A stretch of 64,000 nt of DNA from Apis mellifera (lineage: Eukaryota > Arthropoda > Insecta > Hymenoptera > Apidae). A model generated the notes under the pieces. It saw only the letters and a program-made list of their open reading frames with translations. It ran no database searches and was not told the origin of the DNA. A program made the translations under genes and the position numbers. Shown here in pieces: positions 14,497 to 27,612 of the stretch. Positions within the stretch are counted from its first letter, which is position 1, and each line of letters starts with the position of its first letter. The stretch covers positions 1,039,001 to 1,103,000 of the forward strand of contig NC_037641.1 of NCBI RefSeq assembly GCF_003254395.2, given 5' to 3'.

Positions 14497-15510
14497 ATCT
14501 ATGAGATACCTTTTAAGGATTAATTCTAGACCAAAATAAAAAATATTGATATAAAAAAAAAATATCAGTTTATTAAGTATTTTATTTATCTCATTTATCA
14601 AGCTATAAGCAATTCAAATTTATATTAAATAAGAAAAGAGATAATAGAAGAAATCATTGATTCTTCGTAACATCATTGCGCTATGTCATTCTATTTCTGT
14701 CTCGTCTTTTTATATAAATTTCAATTACAATTTGAAAAATAAATTTCAATTGATATTTTTCTACACTAATTTTGATTTGAATTAAATAAATATTTATATA
14801 TTTTATAATATATATTTTATAATATAATATATAATATAATATAATATTTATGTATTTTTTTAATTGAAACATTATATCTTTTAATTTTCCAATATATTGT
14901 AATTTGAAATTTCATTTATTTTTTAATGAAAATAAAAGATTCATACGAACTTTATGAAGAAATAATATAATTTATTAGCATAATAAAAATGAAAAACATA
15001 AAATTTCAAATTTTATTATTAATTAGACTTATTTTAACTGAAGGTAATATATAAAATATAATGTTATAATAAATCTTCAATTAAAATTACCATATAAACT
15101 TCAACTTATTTTGCAACTAATTATGTACACAAATAATTTTATATTTTTATTTGATAAATGATGATTATATTTCAAATTAATGAAAAATTTTACATTCAAA
15201 TAAATATTGTGAAAAAGTATGTTATTTAAATGAAAAAAGTAAATTAAAAGATTTATTTAAGATTTTAATTTTTCAGCATGTTAATTATTTAAAGTACCGC
15301 TAAATATTCTCCATGATACATTTCATATAATATAATTTTACATTTCACAAAATATATCATGAAAAACTATATTGAACAATCTACGTGAATAATACATAAT
15401 TTTTTCAATTTCACGATTAAAAATTTGCTAATTATTAAATAAATATTCCCTTGATTTAATATAATTCGCCTGCTTTCACGCAAAGAAATATTTCGAATAT
15501 TAAAATCGTT

Positions 15511-15609
15511 AATTTAAAAAATTTTTTTATCTTTTTCAATATATCAATAATTCTTCTTAAAGAGAAAAATTATTGATATATTGAAAAAGATAAAAAAATT
15601 TTTTAAATT
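15511..15609. repeat. Perfect inverted repeat, 42-bp arms, 15-nt loop
   Basis: Positions 15511-15552 are the exact reverse complement of 15568-15609, separated by a 15-nt loop (CTTCTTAAAGAGAAA). Forty-two consecutive matches with no mismatch is far beyond chance, and the arms are not a simple repeat (they include CTTTTTCAATATATCAATAA). A recent foldback duplication is the simplest origin. An RNA from either strand would form a long perfect duplex. Confidence 0.95.
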
Positions 15610-16125
15610 TAATTTTAAATTTTAAATTTCGTCCAAATTTTGAAATTTTACTAAACAGATGAAAAATGTTGAAAATTATGAAATCTTAATTTTTTAGTTA
15701 GGGATTGTTATTTTTAGTAAACTTCACCCAAGCTTTTCAATTCTTTCTTGAAATAAATAGATATATAAATATGTGTACATTATATAAAAGTATATGTTGT
15801 TATGTACGAAAAAAATATTAAAAAGAATAATCATTTCAATATATAATAATAACACAAAATGTTTTCCAAAATTATTACTATTATTTATTAATTTCTTGTA
15901 CAATAAATGTAAATATAATTATGTGACCAAATCAATTTCAATCCAATTAAGAATTTATAGAATTATAGAAATTCATTTAAGACGTTATTTTCTTTTATTA
16001 ATAAATTAAAAATAAAAAAAATTAAAGAAATGATATATTCGATTAATCGAATCAATGTCATGCAAGTATTATGTAATTATCATTCAAGAGTTATTCAAAA
16101 TATTATTAGAAAGTTACGATAAAAA

Positions 16126-16510
16126 ATGATTACATATATATTGATTGAATTATTATTTCTTAATTTTCATCCAACGAATTTTGTTTTAATTTTTCAATAA
16201 TTATTTTTACTTATAAAAATATTCCAAAAAAATGTTACTGCTTATTGATATAAAAATGATTATATATATATTGATTGAATTATTATTTCTTAATTTTCAT
16301 CCAACGAATTTTGTTTTAATTTTTCAATAATTATTTTTAGTTACAAAAATATTCCAAAAAAATGTTATTGCTTATTGATATAAAAATGATTACATATATA
16401 TTGATTGAATTATTATTTCTTAATTTTCATCCAACGAATTTTGTTTTAATTTTTCAATAATTATTTTTAGTTACAAAAATATTCCAAAAAAATGTTACTG
16501 CTTATTGATG
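16126..16510. repeat. 130-bp tandem repeat, three copies
   Basis: Units begin at 16126, 16256 and 16386, each starting ATGATTA followed by CATATATATTGATTG or a one-base variant, and ending in AATGTTACTGCTTATTGAT. The copies differ by only a handful of substitutions (for example ACTTATAAAAATATT against AGTTACAAAAATATT), so the expansion is recent. No unit encodes a continuous frame. Confidence 0.95.
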
Positions 16511-17732
16511 CTTATTTTATTATATTATTTTTAATTTACCAATCTTAGGAAAAGAATATAAGAAATAAATTTGCTTTTTATTTATATTTCTTTTTCATTA
16601 TATTTGTATTTTCTTAATTTTTTCTTTATTTTCTTCTAATCATCAAAAAATAATTTAAGATATTATCCTATTAGAAAATATTTCAATATTTCAAGAAAGA
16701 GACTAATTTTATTTAATAGAAATCGGATGAAATATATGTTCAGATGTGGTTTCAGAGCATAAATAGAAAATAATGAAACGAATAGATATAGTTAAAAACT
16801 TAATGAAAATTGTATAATTCATATAAGATTATGCCATATTGCAAATTGACAATTGAATGTGCAAAAATAACAAATTTTACAAGAATGATTTTCAAATGTT
16901 CTATTACGTACTACTTGTATATAAATCAATGATAAAAGTATTCAAATTTTACATTATAAAGAAATTTTGTTCGAAAAATTTTTATTCTGATCTTTTTTTT
17001 TAAATTTATATATATATATATAATTTTAAAGATTTTAATAATTTTTTAATTTTGAATAATTTTTTTTCAAAATAAAAATATTTTTCACAATAAGGTGAAA
17101 AATAGAAAAATGAAACATTTTATTAAAATTTTATTTTTCATATTCGTATAAAGTTATATTTAAAAAAAAAAAATAATATTGATTTCTTCTCCTTAAAGTG
17201 ATTATATATAAAGTGATTATATATAAGTATTATATATAAATAAAATTTTTATATATATATATATAATCTATTATATGTTTATAAAGTTATAATAAAAATA
17301 AAAAAATTTTATAATATTTTTAAATAATAATTTTATTTATTTTTAATAAAATTTTGTGAATATGTAGAACATGATAAATTATATGAAGTAATTTTTTAGC
17401 AGAACATCGCTTTAAAAAAATGAAATCAGCGATTAATTTTAGGACTTTTTTGTTTTTTTATCATATTTTAAATATAATTTTATCAATATGAGATACAGTA
17501 AAGTTTTAAATTATAAAAAGTTTAGTTTTTAGTGCTCTATTATTCTATTATGAAAAATATTTTCAAATAAAATTGTTTCAAAAGTTGAAACTTTAGATTT
17601 ACTTTCACTCGAAGAGATTTTTCCTTAAATAAAAAAAATTGCTCCATATACAATTCATTGTATTTTATGTTAATAATAAAATTGGAATCTTAAAATAAGG
17701 GTTTTTTTGTAATATAAAATTATAATATTTTT

Positions 17733-17775
17733 ATCATTCGTATCGAATACGAATGATAGCCCTTTTATGGGCTAT
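17733..17775. repeat. Adjacent palindrome and hairpin
   Basis: 17733-17757 reads ATCATTCGTAT-CGA-ATACGAATGAT, a perfect 11-bp-arm palindrome. It overlaps a second stem at 17756-17775, ATAGCCC-TTTTAT-GGGCTAT, with 7-bp arms. The G+C of the second stem is unusual for this region. There is no adjacent gene to make it a terminator, and a structured transcript or foldback scrap is possible. Confidence 0.8.
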
Positions 17776-18969
17776 GTATATAATGATGAATAAAAATATT
17801 CGTACACTTTTAAAAATGGAGTAATTTTTTTCAAATTTTAACAACTTCAATTTTTCTAAAATGTTAGAAGGATAAGTATATTAGATAATGTAAAAAAATT
17901 TTTGTTTAATTGTTACTGATCAGAATTATGAAGAAAAAAAAAGATCATGATAACTTTTATTTTTTTCTTCACAATTTCAACCAAAAATAATTTAAAAATT
18001 TTTAATATTATTTAAATTTTTTTTTATTATCTAATAAATCATCTTTCATTATCTCAGAAAAATTCAAAATTCAAAATTCGTTTGATTCAATTTTTAAAAA
18101 ATTTATTTAAAATATTTAAAATTTTTATTTAAAATTTATGTAAAATATAATTATTTTTTTATATAATTATGCGAATAACTCTTATTCATCAATATATGCA
18201 TATTCAAACTATATAACTTTATGACCAAAAATATACGAATGAAATATTCGCGTTTTCAAAATAAAATTTTTATTTCAAGATTAAATAATCATCCTGGCGA
18301 AATGTTACAAATTTATAAATATTCATTTTTATTATGAAGAAGTTTATTATGATTAACAATATATTTCATGGTAAATATTTTAATATTTTTATTTTAATAT
18401 TTTTATTTTTTAAATTACGTTTAACATTACATGACTAGAAATTGATTTGAATAAACATTTGAAATTTGCATTTTTAATCATCAATTAGATATTATTATTA
18501 ATTATATTTAAAAATATAGAAAAGAAGCGGAAATAAAATTATTACTGAAATAATAATTTCTCAGAATTTTTATTTACATCAAATGAAAATTCTTTTTTTT
18601 TACGAAAATTAAAAAAAATACGAAAAAATACAGTTTTTAAAAATAATTAATAAATTCAAAATTTCTTTTTTATATAAAAAAACAAGAATTAATCTTATTA
18701 TAATCAATATTATTATTATATTTAAAACAAATAAAATAAATAAATATGTATACTAAATAAAATGAAAAACAGTTTTGTTATAGAAAATGCATATGTATGT
18801 GGATTATTATATATTGAATTTTCAAATTTGATATTTTTATAAAAATTTATTTGTATAAGAAATGAAAAATTGATCTATTGTATTTATTTTTTTATATTAA
18901 ATAAATAATAATTTTCGATTTTATTAATTTTCAAATTATTGTTAATATACATTTTAAAATGTTTAATAG

Positions 18970-19370
18970 AATCGAAAATACGATCTTGTAATAAAAAAAG
19001 AGGAAATTCTGGCCAAATTATACGCAAACTTGAAGAACTTTTTTGCACGCGAGGAACAGATAATGAGTTAACAAATTATGTAAGTTTTTACAAATGTCTA
19101 CAGAGAATCATGTTTCCCGTCGAACGAGGAAAGACCAAAGATAGAAACAATGAAGTAAAATTAAGGAAATTAAAAGATACGCCACATTAACTTTTCCTCT
19201 AAATTCTCTTTTCTGGCTTAATTAGAAGAAAAACTTTAATTGGAAAATATCTGACTTTCCAAATTCGATTCACCGTAAAAAACAATTAAATCAGAAAAAA
19301 GAGATTGGCTGCTTTCTTTCTTGAGTAATTTTATATTCTACCCAATAATTCCGTACTCATCACGGAATGT
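18970..19370. other. GC-richer island with a short open frame
   Basis: The plus-strand frame at 18939-19190 (83 codons) ends in a charged, Lys/Arg/Glu-rich stretch (for example VERGKTKDRNNEVKLRK) and composition is raised through to about 19370. A GTAAGT donor-like hexamer occurs at 19080-19085 inside the frame, but the base before it (T) is a poor match. I do not recognise the product. It may be an untranslated or alternative exon, conserved noncoding DNA, or a chance frame. Confidence 0.3.
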
Positions 19371-22150
19371 TATAAGCTAAATTTGTATCAAAAAGTAACA
19401 ATAAAATTTATATATATATCGGAAAAAATGAAAATATTTACCGAAGAAGATTTAATTAAATTTTGTTTTAATATTTTTCTATTATTTATTATTGCCAATA
19501 AAATTAAAATATATTTATTAATAATATTTATAGATGGAAGATATAAATATTTGAAAATTATAAGTGTAAACGAAAATTAATAAAACAGATTTATTTTTCA
19601 TTTTTCAATTTTATATTAAATTTTATATTAAACAAGTTTTGTTGAAAATAAATTTGATCACATATAATTTGAATATTATAAACTTGAATATATCAAACCA
19701 ATTGATTATGAATTATTTTATTCGAATTTAAATCGAAGCTATATATTAGACTTTGAGCGATCTCTTTTTATTTCGCAAATTTATAACTCATCTCTTTTTT
19801 GTAATTATTTTATTTTTATTATTTATTACTGTTAGTAATAAAATTTAGAATAAATAGTAGTGTTTTGTTATTTTTATTTCTAATTAATCAAATTTTCAAT
19901 TATAAACTCTTCTTTACTTTCAATTATCTTAAATAATCAATCTTTTTTATTTAAGAATAGAATTTTGACATAAAGCATTGTGTTAAAAGAAATAGATAAA
20001 ATTCAAATTAAGACATTACCACACTACCACAAATTACCACTTTGAAAGAATTACGAAAATTGAATTTTTGATTTCGTCAATCATGAGCCAAATTGTTAGA
20101 TTTTTTTTAGTCATTGTATGATACATATAATGAGTATATATGAGTTTTTAAAATTTTTAATTTTCAATATAATCAACGAATATATAATAAATTGAAATTT
20201 AATCTTAAATAATTAATAAATATTCCATTTAATATTTTTTTCTAATTTTTACATCACTATCAATATTTTTTTAATTCTTTTATTTCATTATTAAAACAAG
20301 ATTTTAATTGAAAAATAACTTTATGACCAAATTGATGTTTATGACCAATTGATTTTTTATTATTTTGTTATGAATATTTTCATTATTTTATAAATCAATA
20401 AATTTTTTTGTTTTATAATTTCTTATTTAGTAATTAAATAATTAAATGTTTAGTATTTAAATAATTAAAAACTAAAAAATTAAAAACTACTTAAATAATT
20501 AAAAACTAAAATAATCAAATGAAATTACTAACATATAAGATATTTTAATATAAGATATTTTATATAAATTATTAACATATAAGATATTTTTAATAATTAT
20601 TCATTCTGCTCTTAGTGAATTAAGATTTAAAATAATTATGATTAATTTTAGTATTTGAAACGATTATTGAAATTTTTATCGATTTCGATTTTTATATTTA
20701 CTCTATTATTTTTAATCATTCTATATGATATATCATCAATTCTATATTATATAAAAGTTTTAAAACTTTTTATCTCTGCGATAAATAGAATATGATGTAA
20801 TAAAATAAAAATTCAACTTTTGAATTTGTTAAATCAAGATTATTTTTATATGCATTTTTCTTTATAAATTTTCATTAATCAGAATCACGTTATAATGACT
20901 TTTATATTTATTTTTTATATAATTAATTTGTAATAGCAATGTAAAGTTAATTTGATTTTATTAATGATTAAATTTATATGAAATTAAATTTACTCGTATG
21001 GTTAAATATTATTTCTTTTTTTTTTAAATCAATCACTTTATCAATAATTAAAAATAATGTGTAATTTTTTATTCAAAAAATTTTGTAAAATAATTTTTAC
21101 AAGATTTTTAAAATTGTTAAATAAGAATTATTATTTATTGCATTATTGTATTTTCAAACAAATTAAAACAAAATAATTAAAAAAATAATGATAAAAGGAA
21201 ATTTTACTTCAATGATAAAAGAATAATATATTAAATTATTTTGAACCAGAAAAGAAATAAGATAAAAGAAAAGAAATAAAGATAACGTAAAAATTATTAA
21301 AACGTATTTTACTTCAATATCTTAATGCTTTTATATAAAAAAACTAAGAAAGATTGAATTCCTTTAACAAGTGATTCCCTTCGATATTGATATCTTTTTG
21401 AATGTTTATTACTCTCTTAATTAAAAATTTTTTTAATATATGTATACTAATTCATTTCAATTCAATTTATCGAAGTAGTAAAGTTATCGTTAAAATTAGA
21501 AATTAACTTCTTTAGAAAAACAATTTATTTTAAATGAATGTATTATTAATATCATTTAAATCTGTCGATTCGAGTTTCAGCTTTTTCTTGCTGAATTTTG
21601 AAATTCTTGATCGAAATAGCTCCTAAAATGGATAATAATCTTAGATATTTACAATATATATATATATATATGTAGACAATCATACTAATATTTATATTAT
21701 AAAAGCAATACTTAATTAATTTTACAATTTTGCAAATTTATATTATATTTCTTAAAAGCAATACTTAATTAATTTTATGATTTTGCAAATTTATATTATA
21801 TTTCTTAAAAGCAATACTTAAATAATTTTACGATTTTGCAAGTTTATATTATATTTCTTAAATATCTTATATCGTCTGTAAAAATGAAATATTTGAAATA
21901 TTTGAAATTTTAACATTTCCTTAAAATTTCTTTTATATTTCTATTTCAGAAATTCTCAAAATATTGCGATTCATAAATAATAAAAATCTCTATTTTATAT
22001 ATATGTTATTATTATCTATATGTTTAATTAAAATTTATCAAATTTCTCAAAATTATCTTATATGAAAAGCGTAACATGAATATATACACGCATACACGCA
22101 TAAAATTTATTTATTTATTTTTATAAATTTCTGTTATCTTTCCAATAACA
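19371..22150. other. AT-rich noncoding DNA
   Basis: No gene seen. It contains a 53-bp tandem array (listed separately) and a patch of short ATAAGATATTTT-type duplications around 20530-20595. The frame at 19383-19580 plus is Ile/Lys/Asn-rich without a motif. Confidence 0.65.
21701..21859. repeat. 53-bp tandem repeat, three copies
   Basis: Units begin at 21701, 21754 and 21807, each starting AAAAGCAATACTTAA and ending TTATATTATATTTCTT. Copies differ at two to four positions. This is a noncoding minisatellite. Confidence 0.93.
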
Positions 22151-22169
22151 AAGATTACCATTATTGAAC

Positions 22170-22560
22170 ATAATATCACCAAACATTCTTCATAATAGAG
22201 AAATATGCAAATACTTACCGGATGAGTCTCTTCGTTTGCGAAAACGTCTAATGAAAAAGGAACGAAGGAGAAAGATTAAAAAAAAAAATAAAAGAAAAAA
22301 AGAAACAAGAAATACTATTGATCAGGTTTTTCATTTGTACAGCGTGAAATTGAGAACATTCTTTTTTGTACCTTCAATATTTGCACGAGTTTTAATAAAG
22401 CAGTTGGAAGCATCCGGGAGATAAATTTCACGTACAATCGTGTCGAGAAAACCGCAATTTATCCGCGAAAGATTTTTGTTTTAATCTATTTTCTTTGTTC
22501 AATCGTGCAATCACATCTCTTCGGCTAAAACTTTTCTCTCTGCATTTTTTCTCTTCTTTA
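22170..22560 (-). other. GC-richer island with a strong minus-strand splice donor
   Basis: Read on the minus strand, the island runs from about 22560 down to a near-consensus donor, CCG|GTAAGTATTTGC, with the junction between 22219 and 22218. Unique words such as TCTCCCGGATGCTTCC and TTTCGCAAACGAAGAGACTC precede it. All minus-strand frames across it carry stops, so if it is an exon it is noncoding or a 5' UTR. The plus-strand frame at 22164-22424 is dominated by a Lys/Arg run from an A-rich tract. The call rests on composition plus one splice site only. Confidence 0.3.
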
Positions 22561-23845
22561 TTCTTTTTTTAATTTTTATATTTTTTATATTTATTTTTAT
22601 AAATGAAAATTGACTTTTTTCAAATACTTTTTTACAACATATAAAAGAAAAGTAATGAAATAAAAAAAAAATACCTTACTTATTAACTTTCTTCTAATGT
22701 CAAATTAACTTCTTTCAAATATTTCTGTAAATAGGATTTCAATTAATTTTTTTTTAAAACATTTCATTATAAATGCCTTTAAAAAATTGTTATTATTTTA
22801 ATAAATAACCCATTTTAGAACAACAATTATAGAATGTTTCACTTTCTATAACTATAATAAAAAAAATATAATTATGATAAAAACATTTATTAACTATTAT
22901 TATGTTCATAAATTAATTTTTATAATTTTAATTATTATTTATTAAATGCAACAAATAATATTAATTATTATTCGTTATATGCAACAAATAAATAAAATTT
23001 ACGTTTCTACTATATTTTAACTATATTATTAATTTAACTATATTATAAAATATATTAAAATATATTATTAAATAAATGTTTCTTTATCTCAATAAATTAA
23101 CATATTTATTCAGCTGCTTTTAGAAACACTTTTTAGAAATTTAATATACTCTTAATAATTATTATATATACGATATTACGTTAAATCAAAGATAATCACT
23201 TTAATTTGTAATAAAATATCATTTTATTATATATTATTACATATTTATGTTACATATATATATTACATATTTATTATCATATTCTATTATAATTATTGAT
23301 TATTATGTAAATAATTTATTTTCTCTGATATCTCTAAAATAACTATTACGATACATAATGGAAAAAGTCGTATTCGAAACACGTTATTCGATTCTTCACC
23401 AGGATTCAATTGCAAACACGTTTTGCTAATATTCGTAGCACGAACAGAAAACTTCGGAAAAGAAATAAAAAAAACGATTAAATAAAAAAATTTACTATTG
23501 AATTATCATATATGAACACTTTGCAATTGATGCAAAGAGAATGCGAAATAACATTTAAGAAAAAATTTATGATATAAATTTTTAAGATCAATTTAAAAAT
23601 AAAATTCGATATATTCGATTATTATCATTATTTTTACTATAATATCATAAATTGAAAAAATATTATTCATGATCCATTACGATGAGTCTGATAAAAAAAG
23701 ATGAATAAAATATAATTGAAATTTAAATCCTATCAATGATTAATTATTGAAATATCGATTAGAAAATTCTATTATTATAAAACTTAAATTAATGGAATAT
23801 TCGATTATCTGAATATGTTATCTAATTATAAAAAATAAAGAAGAA
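22561..23845. other. AT-rich noncoding DNA
   Basis: Nothing coding is visible. A slightly GC-richer patch at about 23340-23475 (words such as CGAAACACGTTATTCG and GTAGCACGAACAGAAAAC) has no frame. The rest is A/T runs and short duplications such as the ATTATTATTTATTAAATGCAACAAATA pair near 22930-22990. Confidence 0.6.
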
Positions 23846-23847
23846 CT

Positions 23848-24170
23848 TTTTTGTTCGCAAGCACTTATTATTGCTTATGAGATTTATAAACAGTTTATTC
23901 AAAGAAATTCCTTACATAGAAACTATTATTATCGATTGCCGACTTCCATTGAATCTAAACAAAGAGTGATATTATGTGAAAAGATTGCCATTTTCAAAAA
24001 AAATTTAGTAGATACTTGAAATTGTATATTTTTGACATATTTTACTTTGGCTGGAGTGGATCCCAAGAATGACATATAGCCAGATATGATTGACTCAACA
24101 ATAATTAATATCATTCTAATTACAAGAATTTTTCCTCTTGAATGTTGCAAGTCAAAATCCAATTGAATTA
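23848..24170 (+). pseudogene. Broken open frame, family not recognised
   Basis: One plus-strand frame runs about 107 codons interrupted only by TGA at about 24020 and TAG at about 24079. Its content looks protein-like compared with surrounding frames (words such as YEIYKQFIQR, LCEKIAIFKKNLVDT and YFTLAGVDPKND) and composition is less AT-rich here. I cannot name a family. About 50 bp of it (near 23990-24040) resembles dispersed repeat B at 32.85 and 54.94 kb, which favours a transposon scrap over a host gene. The opposite-strand frame 23929-24162 (77 codons) is its shadow or an alternative reading. Confidence 0.35.
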
Positions 24171-27100
24171 AGAAAAAATTTTTTGATGCATGAACTTTAT
24201 TTGAAAGAGAGTCTCATTTAGTGAATCTCACTCAGTGAACAGATCATATTTATAGCCAAATATGATAAATAGACAGTAACATATTATGTTCAGACACAAT
24301 TATCTACTGTGATATTAGAGACAAAATCTAATTAATATTTGTGAACACATCGTAGTCTGATCATCGGATACAACTATAGTTTTTACTAGATAGTTTCTTT
24401 GTAATTATGCATTATGCTGTGATTATCGAATATAGCTATCTGCTATAATAGTATGAGAAATCCAATTCTCTTATAAGCATGCATACCATAATATAATTTA
24501 TAAAATATTAATATAAAAAAATATTAATCACAAGCACCAATTTCTTCGACATACACATATACATATCTATCGAAAAAGCACTCGACACATATATGCACGC
24601 ACTTAACAATTCACTATCCACTACAATATTACTACTAATATTTTTAGAATCTTGTTCTAAAAATTATATTTTCATTTTTCTCTCTTTTTCACTAATTGTT
24701 ATTTATCATTTATATAATATTTTTAGAATGTTATTAAAATTTATAAATTACGAAAAGAAAAGAAAATTAAAGAATATGATGAAAATTCATTAAGCAAAAA
24801 GAGAACGAAATTTGCAATGTTTGAATAGTATTATATAAAATGAGAAGATTAGAATAAATAATGAAGAAATTGTTAAATTTGTTATTTATTTAATATTAAT
24901 ATTTATAATATATTTTTTATATGTATAATAAAATCTAATCTAAAAAAAAGTTATTCAATTATCTATAATTATATATTTAACTTAATTTAAATCTAAATTG
25001 ACGAATAGAAAAATTGATATAGAAGTGCAACATACTTATCATTTGATAATTATTAGACATAAAAATGTTTTAATTATCGAAGAGAAAAGATTCATTGAAT
25101 TTCATGAATTTGGTACTTATTAGATTAATTTAAATAAGTATAGAACATAATATTATATATTTAAATTTAGTTTAAATAATTTAAATTTAAATAACTAGTG
25201 TATTTACAAAATATAATTTTTCTTATTATATTATTTTTCTTATTTCTTATTATAACTTTTATGAATAATCAAAATTGTTTAAAAATATATGAAATCAAAA
25301 ATGCGTCAAAAATACTTATCATTTTTAAATTGGACATGTTTATATTTTTATAGTATTCATATTCATTTATACATATTTTTTTATCTGATAAAGAATTTTT
25401 TCTCGTTTACCATACAAGATGTATCATTTATTGGATATTTGTTAATCTAATTTGTGGAGCTATAGTAATCGAATTGATTTATTACAAAGACAAATATTTT
25501 AATAGATTTTCCTTAATATCTTCGTTAATTTTTACAAATCACTTTATTCATAATTTTAAATTAAAATTTTATCTTGATAGAATTTTTTGTGTTATAAAAA
25601 TAACTAAAGCAACTATTAAGCAATTTATGATAAACGAAATATCTTGAATACAGGTAAATATTAATTTTGGTAAATGATTGATATTCACAAAAATTTTCCT
25701 CATTGATAAATATTCTAAGTAATTAAAATAAAATTTCGCTTACTAATATCTATTATAAACAATTGAAATAAATTTATTTTCTCGATAATGTTTATTAATA
25801 ATAATAAACAATTTTTTTTGTTACTTATTTTTATTATATTTTTTATATATAATTAATATTTTAATAAAAAAAATAATCTATGATTTTTTTATTTTGATTA
25901 TAATTGTTATAGTTAATTCATATTATAGTTATTCATATAATACTGATATACCGAAAAAATAATGAAGAAAATATTATATATAAAATTAATCGAGATATTG
26001 ATTAATAATCATCACAATATTTTTCTTTAATTAACTCTTAAATCCAATCTCGAAGTTTTCATTCGACTTCTATCGTTTTATATTTCATCTCCGTCGTTTC
26101 CTGTTCAATTCAATCTAATATTAATATAAATTTATTCCGGGTCACGATAAGATCCCGACAAATGGAATTTTTCGATAAATAATTGCACGATATTAAAAAA
26201 CAGCTTCGATCCTTGTCTAACAGAGATAACAAGGAATAATCTTCTTCTCTCCTAGATCCACGATATTCTCCAGTTTGAATTTTTAAATTTGCTGAATCTC
26301 TTGGAATTAATTAGAGGTTGGTAGGAAAATCCTTATGAACCCGGAGGTGTAATATTTCTCTCTTTTACCCTCAAAGTATGGCGAATATTATCTTTTCTCT
26401 TAGAATCGGATATGACATGATAATTCATAAAGGAATTATTTCCGTGGTAATGCGATTTAACATTCTTGCTATATTTTTGCAAGAAAAATAATGATTGGAA
26501 AAATCTGGCGACTTTTCATCTAAAAAAATATTGAAACAAAATTATCAACATATTAGTTATCCATATCCGTATTATTTCATCAATTTTTTTCACTTTTAAA
26601 TATTATAATTTTAAAAAATATAAATTATACTAGAAGAAAATTGTACTTAAACAATTTTATATAAATAATAGAGAATGTTTTTAAATAATAATTTTAGGAA
26701 ATTAATAAGCTATAAATTATGAAATATGAATATTACTCTTAAAATTTTATAATTTAAATAATACTAAATAAAGTGATTAGATGACTTAAAATTTATATTT
26801 ATTTATTTTATTATTGAATTTGCTATTCAAATCTGAAAAATTTAAAATATGTTCAAATAAATATTAATTATAATATAAATTAGAAAACTGAAATAAGCAA
26901 ATTTTTATATAATTCAAAAGTATAGTATAAAACTTACAAGTGTACAGCATAAAAGTTAAAAAGATAAATTATACTACTGAAAATAAAAATATAAAAAAAT
27001 ATTATTTTTTATTATTTATCATCATACATTCTTTCTATTATTATTAACATATTATTATTCATTTATAACAATTTATTTTTATATAATAAAGATAATTAAG

Positions 27101-27430
27101 TTTAAGAAAAAATTTTTTGATTTTCTTTATTTTATATTTCTAATTTCTTTTCTTCCCTTTTTATTGATGTCATTAATTTTAAGCATCATTTTTTATTTAT
27201 TTATATTTCTATAATGTCTGATACGTATTATTCAATTGTATAAAGAAATTATGCAATTTTATCATCAAATGTGTTTATTAAAAACAGTTTAATTTAATGT
27301 TTAAAAAAAAATATAACCAAAAAGTTAGTATTACGCTTTGAATATTTTAGATTTTTTGCAATTTGTTAAACATTGAGACATAGATGACAACGATGAGACA
27401 TAGATATATATGCTTGTATATATGTGTATA
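24171..27430. other. AT-rich noncoding DNA with a GC-richer island at 26.03-26.52 kb
   Basis: No gene seen. About 26030-26520 is markedly less AT-rich, with unique words such as CTCCGTCGTTTCCTG, GGGTCACGATAAGATCCCG (itself a weak hairpin) and GAACCCGGAGGTGTAAT. It has no frame over about 40 codons and may be conserved noncoding DNA. The frame at 24593-24793 plus shows no motif. Confidence 0.55.
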
Positions 27431-27436
27431 TATATA

Positions 27437-27488
27437 TGTGTATATAAGTAATTGTGTGTATATAAGTAATTGTGTGTATATAAGTAAG
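27437..27488. repeat. 18-bp tandem repeat, about 2.9 copies
   Basis: The unit TGTGTATATAAGTAATTG is repeated at 27437, 27455 and 27473 (the last truncated), preceded by a (TATATG)-type tract. Simple satellite. Confidence 0.9.
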
Positions 27489-27612
27489 ACATAATGCAAA
27501 TTTAAAATTTAGATTTTTGACTCTTCGATTTTAAGAGTCTAAAATATAAATTTAAAGTGCGGATTTGTCATTAATTAAGAATAAATTTATTTTTAATAAT
27601 TTTAATTTTTTG

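Larger units (their letters stand above)
14497..18938. other. AT-rich noncoding DNA with hairpins and a 130-bp tandem array
   Basis: I see no gene. The block contains the 42-bp-arm hairpin (15511-15609), the three-copy 130-bp array (16126-16510) and the paired palindromes at 17733-17775, each listed separately. The remaining frames (for example 15794-16009 plus) are Lys/Ile/Asn/Tyr-rich and lack any motif. Confidence 0.65.

Noticed and set aside
14289..14601. Open frames of 71 and 99 codons across the GTA repeat
   Set aside because: They encode only poly-Val or poly-Leu from the microsatellite in either direction and have no other content.
16126..16510. Three evenly spaced repeats considered as a CRISPR-like array
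   Set aside because: The repeats are contiguous 130-bp units with no spacers, in eukaryote-like DNA.
22164..22424. 86-codon plus-strand frame with a Lys/Arg run resembling a nuclear localisation signal
   Set aside because: The basic run comes from an A-rich tract, and the splice donor in the same island is on the other strand.
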